From assembly GCF_000312385.1 (NCBI RefSeq), contig NZ_HE997626.1, positions 2,143,832 through 2,187,537 of the forward strand: a stretch of DNA of 43,706 nucleotides, read 5' to 3'. Both the position numbers and the translations under genes were made by a program. Of the stretch, positions 7,779 through 15,697 are shown piece after piece (positions within the stretch are counted from its first letter, which is position 1; every line of letters begins with the position of its first letter). Source of the stretch: Tsukamurella sp. 1534 (lineage in GTDB: Bacteria; Actinomycetota; Actinomycetes; Mycobacteriales; Mycobacteriaceae). The notes under the pieces are model-generated. The model saw only the letters and a list, made by a program, of their open reading frames with translations. It made no database searches and was not told where the DNA came from.

Positions 7779-8498
7779 GTGAGTCCGGTGCGTAACCTCG
7801 TCGCGGCGGTGGTCGCGCTCGCGTTCGTGGGGCTGGTGGCGATGCGCTTCGCCGGCGCCCTGGGCGTGCTGTTCCTCGGCGGGGCGCTGGTGTGCGCGGT
7901 GATCGCCCTGCTCGGCGGTACCGGCCGCGGGGAGCGCCCCGCACGCGTCTCCGCGGCCGCCCCGTCGCGCCCCGCCGCCGCGGCGCCACCGTCGAACCGC
8001 GCCCTGTGGGAGCGTGCCGGATCCCGGCACGACGAGGTGCTCTCCGAATACGCCGCGTACGAGCTGAACCCCGAGATGCTGCTGCGGTTCCCCGCGATGT
8101 GGGACCTGAGCTCGCCCAAGGTGATGGCCTTCCACGACGCGCTGGAGCACGCGGGCGCCCTGCGCACCGACGCCTACCCCGGCGACGATCCCGGGGGCCG
8201 CGAGGCCGCCTCCGAGTACGTGGACGCCGTGACCGACCTGCGCACCACCTGGTACGCGGCGGACCGGTACGCGCGCAGCACCGGCTCCGCGGGGCTCGCA
8301 GAGGAGGACGTCAAGGACCTCGACCGCGGGCTCAAGCTGTACCGGCACGCGTCGGCCTCCTCATCGGCGGAGCGGGCGGCGTACCTGAACCAGGTGGTGG
8401 GCACCGTCGACCGGCTGGTGGACCGCGGCGTGCTGCACGCGGCCCCGCGGTTCCGCGCCGAGCTCGAGGCCGAGGCCCGCAAGGCGATCGAGGGCTGA
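7779..8498 (+). CDS. Small membrane-anchored protein of unknown function
   Basis: 239 residues from GTG 7779 (MSPVRNLVAAVVALAF). Two closely spaced hydrophobic segments fill residues about 5-45, then an Ala/Pro linker, then a soluble helical domain with conserved-looking WERAGSRHDEVLSEYAAYEL and PEMLLRFPAMWDLSSPKV. This pattern is common in actinobacterial hypothetical proteins. I do not assign a function. TACCCT lies at 7763-7768, ten bases upstream of the GTG; no good ribosome binding site is seen. It starts nine bases after the PAP2 gene. Confidence 0.75.
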   Translation: MSPVRNLVAAVVALAFVGLVAMRFAGALGVLFLGGALVCAVIALLGGTGRGERPARVSAAAPSRPAAAAPPSNRALWERAGSRHDEVLSEYAAYELNPEMLLRFPAMWDLSSPKVMAFHDALEHAGALRTDAYPGDDPGGREAASEYVDAVTDLRTTWYAADRYARSTGSAGLAEEDVKDLDRGLKLYRHASASSSAERAAYLNQVVGTVDRLVDRGVLHAAPRFRAELEAEARKAIEG

Positions 8499-8624
8499 CC
8501 CGCTCCGCGAAAATGCTCTCCAGCGGCCGCTCGCGGCCACAGTGCACGCGCTCGCCCCGCTGAGCGAACATTCGCGAGGCGTGGGCTCCGAGACTTTGCC
8601 CAGTTTGTTACGTATGGTGTCTGT

Positions 8625-10013
8625 GTGACTGTAGTGACTCGAAGGCTGATGCTGGGCGCCGCGGCGGCTATTCCCGCCGCGATGGTGGCCGCGCGCGCCG
8701 CCGCCGATCCCGGCTCCGGCCCCGACTCCGGCGGCACCGGCGCGCCGGCGCCCGCCGCGCCTGCGCCGGCGGCTGGACGCTGGGCCGCGGAGCGCGCCGC
8801 CGAGTGGCGCAAGCAGGCGGGCTGGATGGTCGGCTGCAACTACATCAACGCCAACGCGGGCAACCAGTTCGAGATGTTCCAGGCGCAGACCTTCGACACC
8901 GCTCGCATCAACACCGAGCTCGGCTGGGCCCGCGGCGTGGGCATGAACGTGGTCCGCGTGTTCCTGCAGGACCAGCTGTGGACCGCAGACCCCGCCGGCT
9001 TCACCCAGCGCCTCGACACCTTCCTCACCATGGCGAACGCCAACGGCATCCGCGTCATGTTCGTGCTCTTCGACTCGTGCTGGGACCCGAACCCCAAGCC
9101 CGGCGTGCAGCGCGAGCCCAAGCCCGGGGTGCACAACTCCACGTGGGTGCAGAGCCCCGGCGCCGCCGTCCTGTCGTCGCCCGACACCTCGAAGCTGCAG
9201 GCCTACGCCACCGGCGTCGTGAAGGCCTTCGCCAACGACCCGCGCGTCGTGGCGTGGGACGTGTGGAACGAGCCGGAGAACCTCGCCGACTCCTACCCCC
9301 TCGCCCCGCCCGACAAGGTGGCCAAGGTCGCCCGGCTGCTCCCGAAGGCCTTCGAGTGGGCGCGCGCCGGTGGGCCCACGCAGCCGCTCACTTCCGGCGT
9401 GTGGGCCGATACCCGCCCCGAGATCCGTGCCATCCAGCTGGAGCAGTCCGATGTGATCAGCTTCCACTCCTACGATCCGCCGGAGAAGTTCCGCTCCATG
9501 GCCGCCGACCTGGCCGAACAGGGCCGGCCGCTGCTGCTCACCGAATACATGGCCCGCCCGCAGGGCAGCACCATCGAGACCATCCTGCCCATCTGCAAGG
9601 AACTCGGGATCGACGCCATGCAGTGGGGATTCGTCGCCGGCCGCAGCCAGACCTACTACCCGTGGGACTCCTGGAAGCAGCCGTACGTCGGGGCCCGCCA
9701 GCCGCAGCAGTGGTTCCACGACCTGCTCTGGCCCGACGGGCGGCCCTACCGGGACGCGGAGGTCGCGACGATGCGCACTCTGACCGGCCGCCCGCAGGCC
9801 GCCCCGGCGCCCGCGCAGGCGGCGCAACCGGCTCCGTCTCCCGCGCAACCCGCGCCGGGCCAGGCCGCGGCGCAGCCCGTTCCCGCGCAGGCGCAAGCGG
9901 CTCCCGCGCAGGCGCAGGCCGCGGCCCCGGGACTGCCCGCCCAGGGGTCTCCGCTGCCCGCTCAGGGCTCGCCGCTACCGGCGCAGGGCTCCCCCGTTCC
10001 CGGGGCGCAGTAG
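8625..10013 (+). CDS. Tat-exported GH5-like glycoside hydrolase with Ala/Pro/Gln-rich tail
   Basis: 462 residues. The N-terminus TRRLMLGAAAAIPAAMVAA is a twin-arginine signal peptide, probably cut near residue 25. The body is a clan GH-A barrel similar to GH5 mannanase/cellulase proteins: GWMVGCNYINANAGNQFEMF, the acid/base in WDVWNEPEN (Glu216) and the nucleophile in LLLTEYMAR (Glu307). It should cleave beta-linked polysaccharide outside the cell; the exact sugar is not predictable. From residue about 390 the protein is Ala/Pro/Gln-rich and ends in three PAQGSP units. A -10 (TATGGT, 8613-8618) lies six bases before the GTG, so the mRNA is probably leaderless. Confidence 0.85.
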   Translation: MTVVTRRLMLGAAAAIPAAMVAARAAADPGSGPDSGGTGAPAPAAPAPAAGRWAAERAAEWRKQAGWMVGCNYINANAGNQFEMFQAQTFDTARINTELGWARGVGMNVVRVFLQDQLWTADPAGFTQRLDTFLTMANANGIRVMFVLFDSCWDPNPKPGVQREPKPGVHNSTWVQSPGAAVLSSPDTSKLQAYATGVVKAFANDPRVVAWDVWNEPENLADSYPLAPPDKVAKVARLLPKAFEWARAGGPTQPLTSGVWADTRPEIRAIQLEQSDVISFHSYDPPEKFRSMAADLAEQGRPLLLTEYMARPQGSTIETILPICKELGIDAMQWGFVAGRSQTYYPWDSWKQPYVGARQPQQWFHDLLWPDGRPYRDAEVATMRTLTGRPQAAPAPAQAAQPAPSPAQPAPGQAAAQPVPAQAQAAPAQAQAAAPGLPAQGSPLPAQGSPLPAQGSPVPGAQ

Positions 10014-10031
10014 GCCCGGATCCGCTGCGCG

Positions 10032-11276
10032 TCAGCGCTCGGCGGTGACGAACGCCCCGTCGGTCCGGTAGTACGCCCGCGACGAGGAGTCCGGGCCGAG
10101 CCCCGCCTGCATCAGCGGCGGCAGGTCGCCGCGCGTCCACCCGGGCGACGTGGTGTCCCGGCCGATCTCCAGGCCGAGCGCGTGCGCGTCGACGGGCGGG
10201 ATCGCGAACCGGCGCTCGAGATCCGCGCGCGCCCTCTCGATGCCGGCGGAGGAGACCACGCCGAGCGGGAACAGGTGGCTCCCCGCCGACCGGTCCGGCT
10301 TCAGCGTGACCACCGGGAACCGGCCGACGGTCTCCTTCAGCGTTCCGTACCGGCCCGCGCCGTCGACGGTGATCTCGACGGTGCCCCGATCGGGGCCGAC
10401 CCAGTTCGCGTTCGGCGCGAACGCCTTGTACTCGATGCCGGAGAGCACCGGCTGCGCGGGATCGATCCCGTTGTCGCGCAAGAGCCGTTCGGCGACGGGC
10501 AGCAGCCCGTCGACCTTCGCGAGCGCGAGGTTGTCGGGGAGGTTTCCCGCCGGATCGGCCTCGAACTCCGTCGACGTGGCGACGGCGAAGGTGACCACCA
10601 GCTTCTGGTCCTGATCGCGGCGTTCGATGACGACGCCGTCCGCGGAGCTGCGACTCGTGCGGTCGATGCCCGCCTGATCGGCTGCGCGGTGAACCTTCTC
10701 GCGCGTGGCGGTGAGGTCGAGCGCGGCGAGGTCCGCGCGCCGGAACGCGGCGTTCGCGCGGTCGTTGGTGGCGCTGCGGCTCGCGGTGCCCCACGTCGCG
10801 CCGGACCGGGAATACGAGGAGTACACCGATTCGCCCTTGGCCAGGTCCAGCACGCGGATCTGGGTGGAATTGTCGTCGATGTCGATCTGCAGCAACGAGT
10901 TCGAGCCGCCCGGGAGGATCCGGTCGGCCTGATCGAGCGCACTGCGCAGTTCGGTCGACGGGTCGACCGCCGCCTCGTCGTCGGAGTCGCTGGAATCGGC
11001 GCCGCGATCCGCCGCGGACGAGGTGTGCGTGCCGACGCGCTCGGAGAGCAGGAGCGTGGCGGGAAGGCCCGCGGAGACGAGGGTGATCGCGGTGGCGAAC
11101 ACCGCGGTCGGCAGCGCGTACCCGGGCTGCCGGCGCAGCTGCAGCGCGAGCGCCGCCGCCACGACGAGGGTCCCGACGGCCCACGCGATCGCCGTGCCGC
11201 CGGAGGTGACCGAGGCACCGACCACTCCCGCGGTGGTGAGCACGGCCAGGGCGGCCACCGTCGCGAACGTGTTCAC
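10032..11276 (-). CDS. Membrane-anchored protein of unknown function
   Basis: 414 residues from GTG 11276, chosen because GGAGGT precedes it on the minus strand and because the hydrophobic segments begin at once (NTFATVAALAVLTTAGVVG). Three hydrophobic segments occupy about residues 3-85. A Ser/Asp-rich linker (ADSSDSDDEAAVD) follows, then a large soluble domain predicted to be outside the membrane. The soluble part contains SLLQIDIDDNSTQIRVLDL and YKAFAPNANWVGPDRG. No known domain is recognised. It converges on the glycosidase gene, with 18 bases between their stops. Confidence 0.75.
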   Translation of the reverse strand: MNTFATVAALAVLTTAGVVGASVTSGGTAIAWAVGTLVVAAALALQLRRQPGYALPTAVFATAITLVSAGLPATLLLSERVGTHTSSAADRGADSSDSDDEAAVDPSTELRSALDQADRILPGGSNSLLQIDIDDNSTQIRVLDLAKGESVYSSYSRSGATWGTASRSATNDRANAAFRRADLAALDLTATREKVHRAADQAGIDRTSRSSADGVVIERRDQDQKLVVTFAVATSTEFEADPAGNLPDNLALAKVDGLLPVAERLLRDNGIDPAQPVLSGIEYKAFAPNANWVGPDRGTVEITVDGAGRYGTLKETVGRFPVVTLKPDRSAGSHLFPLGVVSSAGIERARADLERRFAIPPVDAHALGLEIGRDTTSPGWTRGDLPPLMQAGLGPDSSSRAYYRTDGAFVTAER

Positions 11277-11416
11277 CGGACCTCCCCGGGCTCGAAGGGA
11301 CCGCGCAAGCCTATCCGGGCGCCGCCGCCCCGCCGTGTCCGGTTCGCGTGTCCGGTTCGCGATCACGGTGAGCGCAACCGTCGCCCCCGCGCCTGCGCCG
11401 TCGTAGCGTCCCGCTC

Positions 11417-11932
11417 ATGACCGCATCCGCCACGGGCACCCTGACCGCCATCATCGACGCCACCGGGGAGGCCGTGTCGCGCAACGTCGCGAACGCCCAC
11501 GTCGTCTTCTCCGCCTCCGCCGAGCCGCAGGGCCCGGTCGGCAGTGTCACCACCGCCCGCCAGCACACCCTCGCCGTCGACGAGCCGCCGACGCTGGGCG
11601 GCGAGGACACCGCGATCAACCCGGTGGAGGCGTACCTCGGCGCGCTGCTCTCGTGCCAGGTGGTGACCTACCGCTTCTACGCGGACAAGCTGGGCATCAC
11701 GATCGACGAGCTGAGGCTCGGCGCCGAGGGCGACCTCGACGTGCGTGGCTTCTTCGGCCTCGACGAGAACGTGCGCCCCGGCTTCACGGCCGTGCGGGTC
11801 ACCGTCGACATCAGCGGGCCCGAGACCGAGGAGCGCTACCGCGAGCTGACCGCCACCGTCGACGCGCACTGCCCGGTGCTGGACCTGACGCAGAACGCCA
11901 CGCCCGTGACCACGACGCTGCGGGTCGGCTAG
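11417..11932 (+). CDS. OsmC/Ohr-family peroxiredoxin-like protein
   Basis: 171 residues with the OsmC fold signature: INPVEAYLGALLSCQVVTYRFY (peroxidatic Cys80) and VDAHCPVLD (resolving Cys152). The family reduces organic hydroperoxides with lipoyl or dithiol donors in the cytoplasm. Both cysteines are present, so activity is likely. A -10 (TAGCGT, 11404-11409) stands seven bases before the ATG and no ribosome binding site is seen, so the mRNA is probably leaderless. It overlaps the convergent DoxX-like gene by four bases. Confidence 0.88.
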   Translation: MTASATGTLTAIIDATGEAVSRNVANAHVVFSASAEPQGPVGSVTTARQHTLAVDEPPTLGGEDTAINPVEAYLGALLSCQVVTYRFYADKLGITIDELRLGAEGDLDVRGFFGLDENVRPGFTAVRVTVDISGPETEERYRELTATVDAHCPVLDLTQNATPVTTTLRVG

Positions 11933-12309
11933 GACGATCCGGCCGGCCGTGGCGGGCCCGACGCCGCGAGCAGGCCGTAGAACAGCAGCAGCGACGTCGC
12001 CGCGGCGAAGTTCAGCCGCAGGTCGCGCGCCCGGATGTGCATGCCCACCGCCACGCCGAAGTACAGGGTCAGCATGATCGCGGTGAGTCGCGCGAGCCCG
12101 GGGGAGCGGGGCGCCGCGGCCAGGCCGACGGCCGACGCGCCCTTGACGACGGGGAAGAACCAGCGGTACCGCATCGGGAACTCCACGTCCTCGAGGCACC
12201 GGCGGATGTAGGGGATGGGCCCGACGCACAGCGCGCCGTCCACGGCCTGGCCCGCCGCCGCGAGCTGGTAGAAGCGCGGATCCCGGATGACGTCGTCGAC
12301 GGAGGTCAT
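11929..12309 (-). CDS. DoxX-like small membrane protein
   Basis: 126 residues from ATG 12309 (MTSVDDVIRDPRFYQL). The order of a first helix, then PIPYIRRCLEDVEFPMRYRWFF, then VKGASAVGLAAA and two further hydrophobic helices fits the four-helix DoxX-like family (PF13564). These proteins are poorly characterised; some work in thiol or quinone redox. An 18-bp palindrome covers the region just upstream of the start, so the gene is likely controlled there. Confidence 0.75.
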   Translation of the reverse strand: MTSVDDVIRDPRFYQLAAAGQAVDGALCVGPIPYIRRCLEDVEFPMRYRWFFPVVKGASAVGLAAAPRSPGLARLTAIMLTLYFGVAVGMHIRARDLRLNFAAATSLLLFYGLLAASGPPRPAGSS

Positions 12310-12311
12310 GA

Positions 12312-12329
12312 CCGTACGGTACCGTACGG
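12312..12329. promoter_or_regulatory. Perfect 18-bp palindrome, probable operator between divergent genes
   Basis: CCGTACGGTACCGTACGG reads the same on both strands and is made of two CCGTACGG boxes separated by TA. It ends two bases before the DoxX-like start on the minus strand and lies 40 bases before the divergent gene at 12370. On the minus strand the TACGGT within it could serve as the -10. The form suits a TetR-type dimer pair, but no regulator gene lies next to it. Confidence 0.65.
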
Positions 12330-12369
12330 ACTCATCGGAGTCCATGGGGTCGGCGAAGCGGGGGACGGC

Positions 12370-13236
12370 GTGCTGGAGGCGGTGAAACGGTCGACCGCGG
12401 CTGCTGTCGACCTCGGAACCAGGAAGTTCTGGCGGGCCACCGGTCGCCCGATCGACCTGGACGGCGAGGAGTACTGGCTGCGTGCGCCCACCGCGGGGCC
12501 CGGCCGGGTGGGTGCGGCGTGGCTGGAGGCCGAGGCCGCTCGGCGCGGCGGCCACGTGCACCACGCCCTCCCCGGGGCGGGCCTGATCGGCGACTGGGCG
12601 CAGCTGGCCGGGCCGGGGTTCGACCCGGCGGCGCTGCATCCGGCGATCGACGACTTCTACCGGCACACGGCGAACTGGCGGATGGAGGTATGGAGCAGCT
12701 GGTCACCGCAGTTCCGTCCGGGCGACGAACTGGTCACCCGCGGGTTCGGGAAGCGCGTGCAGCAGCTGGCGCTCCCGCTGGACCCCCTCGAGGTCTCCCG
12801 CGGCCTCGACGGCACGGTCTCGGTGCTCACCGATTCGACGGGCACGCAGGTCGCCGCCGGGTGGATCCGCACCCTCCGGCTCACCGGCGACGTGGTGTTC
12901 AGCGGCTGCTACACCACGCGGACCCTGCCCGGCGCGGACCGCCCCAGCGTGCACGTCACCTTCCCGCTGGAGGCGGGGAACCTCCAGGTGTTCCTCCGGC
13001 CCCACAACCGGGCCGGCGGCGCGCTCGAACTGTCGTCGCCGCCGGGCCGGTGGGGCGCCGACGGTGCCTATGTGGCGGTCCGCGACGCCGGCCGCGACCA
13101 CGCCAAGCGGGTGCCGCTGCACGAATCCTTCCGCCTGTACGTCGACGACGAGCAGGTGCTGCGCACGGACCACGTGCTGCGCTTCGGTCGCGCGACGGCG
13201 CTGCGCCTGCACTACAGGCTCACCCGCCGGGAATGA
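12370..13236 (+). CDS. Conserved-looking protein of unknown function, 288 aa
   Basis: 288 residues from GTG 12370, preceded by GGGGGA; the next GTG at 12382 has GGAGG only two bases away and is less likely. No signal peptide or membrane segment. The sequence is rich in beta-strand patterns and aromatic residues (DFYRHTANWRMEVWSSWSP, GDVVFSGCYTTRTLPGADRP, HVTFPLEAGNLQVFLRPHN). I do not recognise the family. It is divergent from the DoxX-like gene across the palindrome and overlaps the convergent monooxygenase-like gene by 17 bases. Confidence 0.75.
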   Translation: MLEAVKRSTAAAVDLGTRKFWRATGRPIDLDGEEYWLRAPTAGPGRVGAAWLEAEAARRGGHVHHALPGAGLIGDWAQLAGPGFDPAALHPAIDDFYRHTANWRMEVWSSWSPQFRPGDELVTRGFGKRVQQLALPLDPLEVSRGLDGTVSVLTDSTGTQVAAGWIRTLRLTGDVVFSGCYTTRTLPGADRPSVHVTFPLEAGNLQVFLRPHNRAGGALELSSPPGRWGADGAYVAVRDAGRDHAKRVPLHESFRLYVDDEQVLRTDHVLRFGRATALRLHYRLTRRE

Positions 13237-13936
13237 AGGCGCTCCGCCCGTTCCAGCTGCCGTGTTCCGCGATCGGGCGGAACCGGTAGGTCGCGAACTC
13301 GTGGTGGAAGTCGCGGCGCCGGCGCTCCGCCATCGCGGCGGCGTGCCGCGCCGGATCGGGCACGTCGGCGTGGCCGTGGACCATGTCCGTCATGGCGCGC
13401 ACCGAGTTCCAGACGGAGAAGGTGGAGATCGTGTTCGGCGGGCGCATCGCGGCGCACGCCAGCGTCGCCCCGGGGTGGTCGCGCACCAGGCGCTCGACCG
13501 GCCGCCCCCACTGCAGGAACCGCGGCACCTCGGGCAGGCGCATCCTCGCCAGGGTGACCGCGACCGCCGGCTCCGCGTCGTCCCACTCGCCGGCCCGGGC
13601 GGGGAGGCCCGGCAGCGCCGCGACCTCCGACCAGCGCCGCAGGAACGTCATCCGCACGTGCCAGCCCGACGCGAACCGTCGGCCGACGGTGCCGCCGCCC
13701 AGGAAGTCGTCGATCGCCGATTCCGAATCCCACCGGGCGAACATCGCGAGCCGGCGCAACTGCAGCCGGTCGGGCGACACGACCGGCGCCCCGAGCCGCA
13801 TGAGCGCGAGGCACTCGGCGTACCGCAGGCCGCCGACATCCGCGGGGGAGGGAGGCCTGAACAGCAGCGACGTGGTCGTCGGTGCCGGGGATTCGACCAG
13901 GTGGAAGGTGAAGACCTCGGGGCCGGACCGTGTCAT
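13220..13936 (-). CDS. CrtA-like (spheroidene monooxygenase-type) protein
   Basis: 238 residues from ATG 13936. The order FHLVESP, MRLGAPVVSPDRLQLRRLAMFARWDSESA, then TISTFSVWNSVRAMTDMVHGHADVPDPARH and RRDFHHEFATYRFRP matches the ferredoxin-like-fold family annotated as spheroidene monooxygenase. No carotenoid gene is nearby, so a role in carotenoid oxidation is unproven; many members in non-phototrophs are of unknown role. On the minus strand a -10 (TAGCGT, 13949-13944) lies seven bases before the ATG, suggesting a leaderless mRNA. It is the last gene of the block that splits the spc operon. Confidence 0.75.
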   Translation of the reverse strand: MTRSGPEVFTFHLVESPAPTTTSLLFRPPSPADVGGLRYAECLALMRLGAPVVSPDRLQLRRLAMFARWDSESAIDDFLGGGTVGRRFASGWHVRMTFLRRWSEVAALPGLPARAGEWDDAEPAVAVTLARMRLPEVPRFLQWGRPVERLVRDHPGATLACAAMRPPNTISTFSVWNSVRAMTDMVHGHADVPDPARHAAAMAERRRRDFHHEFATYRFRPIAEHGSWNGRSAFIPGG

Positions 13937-14033
13937 CCACCGGACGCTACGCCCCCGGCGCCGCTGTTCCCCGGCGACCGCTCCCCGTGCCGGTCCGGCG
14001 GGGCGGCGCACCGTCGGGCCCCGCGACCTCCGA

Positions 14034-14063
14034 TTCGACTCTGACCGGGGATTTCCCTACACT
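14034..14063 (+). promoter_or_regulatory. Promoter of the rpsH-rplO operon
   Basis: TTCGAC (14034-14039), an 18-base spacer and TACACT (14058-14063). GGTTGCCTG starts five bases after the -10, exactly as in the rplN promoter. This promoter restores expression of the second half of the split operon. Confidence 0.65.
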
Positions 14064-14068
14064 AGTGA

Positions 14069-14279
14069 GGTTGCCTGTCGTGCGTGAGCACGGCCGGCGC
14101 GCTTCCCCGAACCGGTACGGATCCGTCCGACCGGTCCGGAATCCCTGCGGGGCAACGGCTCCGCAGGCCGGTTTGCTTCGTAGTAGGCCCACCGTCGGAC
14201 GCATCAGGCCCGCCTCCCGCAGGCACCAGTGCGCCGTCGTTGCATGGGAACCGCTGCGAGAAAGGTAGACGAATCTGTC
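14069..14279 (+). promoter_or_regulatory. Long structured 5' leader of rpsH
   Basis: About 210 nt between the likely start of transcription and the rpsH ATG, with no convincing gene. Visible hairpins: CCGAACCGGT (14107-14116) with ACCGGTCCGG (14130-14139), one mismatch; CCTGCGG (14144-14150) with CCGCAGG (14161-14167), perfect, ten-base loop; and GCCT/AGGC arms near 14212-14224. The nearest ribosome binding site, AAAGG, is at an unusual distance of 14 bases from the start. A leader of this kind suits feedback control by a ribosomal protein, S8 being the usual regulator of this operon in enterobacteria; that role here is inferred. Confidence 0.5.
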
Positions 14280-14678
14280 ATGACCATGACTGATCCGATC
14301 GCAGACTTCTTGACCCGTCTGCGCAACGCCAACTCGGCGTACCACGATTCGGTGACCCTGCCGCACTCGAAGATCAAGGCGAACATCGCCGAGATCCTCA
14401 AGAAGGAGGGCTACATCACCGATTTCCGTACCGAGGACGCCGAGGTGGGCAAGAACCTCGTCGTTTCGCTGAAGTACGGCCCCAGCCGTGAGCGCTCGAT
14501 CGCCGGCCTCCGCCGCGTGTCGAAGCCCGGTCTGCGCGTGTACGCGAAGTCCACCAACCTGCCGAAGGTCCTGGGCGGCCTGGGCGTGGCGATCATCTCC
14601 ACGTCCGGTGGCCTCCTCACGGATCGCCAGGCAGCCAAGCAGGGCGTGGGCGGCGAAGTCCTCGCCTACGTCTGGTAA
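14280..14678 (+). CDS. rpsH: 30S ribosomal protein S8 (uS8)
   Basis: 132 residues starting [20 protein letters not shown] and ending with the S8 signature [12 protein letters not shown]8 binds helix 21 of 16S rRNA and is central to assembly of the 30S platform; in E. coli it also represses the spc operon. The start at 14280 gives the length and N-terminus seen in mycobacteria. Confidence 0.98.
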   Translation: MTMTDPIADFLTRLRNANSAYHDSVTLPHSKIKANIAEILKKEGYITDFRTEDAEVGKNLVVSLKYGPSRERSIAGLRRVSKPGLRVYAKSTNLPKVLGGLGVAIISTSGGLLTDRQAAKQGVGGEVLAYVW

Positions 14679-14693
14679 GGGGGCATACACACA

Positions 14694-15233
14694 ATGTCGC
14701 GTATTGGTAAGCACCCCGTGGTCGTTCCCACGGGCGTCGACGTGCAGATCGCAGGACAGGACGTCACCGTCAAGGGCCCGAAGGGCCAGCTGGCGCTGAC
14801 CGTCTCCGAGCCGATCACCGTCTCGAAGAATGATGAGGGCGCCGTGGTGGTGGCCCGTCCCGACGACGAGCGGCGCAACCGCGCGCTGCACGGCCTGTCG
14901 CGGACGCTGGTCCAGAACATGGTGACCGGTGTGACCGAGGGGTACACCAAGAAGCTGGAGATCTACGGCGTCGGTTACCGCGTGGCGCTCAAGGGCAAGG
15001 ACCTCGAGTTCGCCCTGGGCTACAGCCACCCGGTGCCGATCGAGGCGCCCGAGGGCATCACCTTCGCCGTTGAGAGCCCGACCAAGTTCTCCGTGTCCGG
15101 CATCGACAAGCAGCAGGTCGGCCAGGTCTCGGCGGTCATCCGCAAGCTCCGTCGTCCCGACCCCTACAAGGGCAAGGGCATTCGCTACGAGGGTGAGCAG
15201 ATCCGTCGCAAGGTCGGAAAGACGGGTAAGTAA
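14694..15233 (+). CDS. rplF: 50S ribosomal protein L6 (uL6)
   Basis: 179 residues, normal length, starting [19 protein letters not shown] and carrying the C-terminal signature [20 protein letters not shown]6 sits near the factor-binding site of the 50S subunit beside the sarcin-ricin loop. Confidence 0.98.
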   Translation: MSRIGKHPVVVPTGVDVQIAGQDVTVKGPKGQLALTVSEPITVSKNDEGAVVVARPDDERRNRALHGLSRTLVQNMVTGVTEGYTKKLEIYGVGYRVALKGKDLEFALGYSHPVPIEAPEGITFAVESPTKFSVSGIDKQQVGQVSAVIRKLRRPDPYKGKGIRYEGEQIRRKVGKTGK

Positions 15234-15236
15234 CTC

Positions 15237-15650
15237 ATGGGAAACACAGCAACTCAGACCGATAGCGCCAAGCGCATCCCGGTGGGCAAGGACGTCTCGA
15301 CTCGTCGTCGTACGTCGAAGGCCCGTCGTCACTTCCGCCTGCGCAAGAAGATCGAGGGCACCGCGGCCCGTCCGCGCCTCGTCGTCAAGCGCTCCAGCCG
15401 GCACATCCACGTGCAGCTGATCGACGACCTCAAGGGCCACACGCTGGCCTCGGCGTCGACCCTCGAGGCGGACGTCAAGGCCGCGGGCGGCGACAAGTCC
15501 GCCCAGAGCAAGAAGGTCGGCGAGCTCATCGCCGCCCGTGCCAAGGCCGCCGGTGTGGAGGCCGTGGTGTTCGACCGTGGTGGCAACAAGTACCACGGCC
15601 GCATCGCCGCGCTCGCGGACGCCGCTCGCGAAGGCGGGTTGACGTTCTGA
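15237..15650 (+). CDS. rplR: 50S ribosomal protein L18 (uL18)
   Basis: 137 residues. After an N-terminal extension the core reads [40 protein letters not shown] and [25 protein letters not shown]18 brings 5S rRNA to the large subunit with L5. Its stop TGA overlaps an ATG (TGATG, 15648-15652) that opens a very short frame leading into rpsE. Confidence 0.98.
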   Translation: MGNTATQTDSAKRIPVGKDVSTRRRTSKARRHFRLRKKIEGTAARPRLVVKRSSRHIHVQLIDDLKGHTLASASTLEADVKAAGGDKSAQSKKVGELIAARAKAAGVEAVVFDRGGNKYHGRIAALADAAREGGLTF

Positions 15651-15697
15651 TGCAGACCACCAACACCCCGTTCCCCACCGAAGGAGAGGCAGCCTGA
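15650..15697 (+). CDS. Possible 15-codon bridging ORF between rplR and rpsE
   Basis: ATG at 15650 overlaps the rplR stop as TGATG; the frame [15 protein letters not shown] stops at 15695-15697, and that TGA overlaps the rpsE ATG, again as TGATG. The frame fills the gap exactly, and the rpsE ribosome binding site (AAGGAGAGG, 15681-15689) lies inside it. The peptide itself may have no function. The arrangement would keep terminating ribosomes moving from L18 to S5. Chance cannot be excluded for so short a frame. Confidence 0.35.
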   Translation: MQTTNTPFPTEGEAA

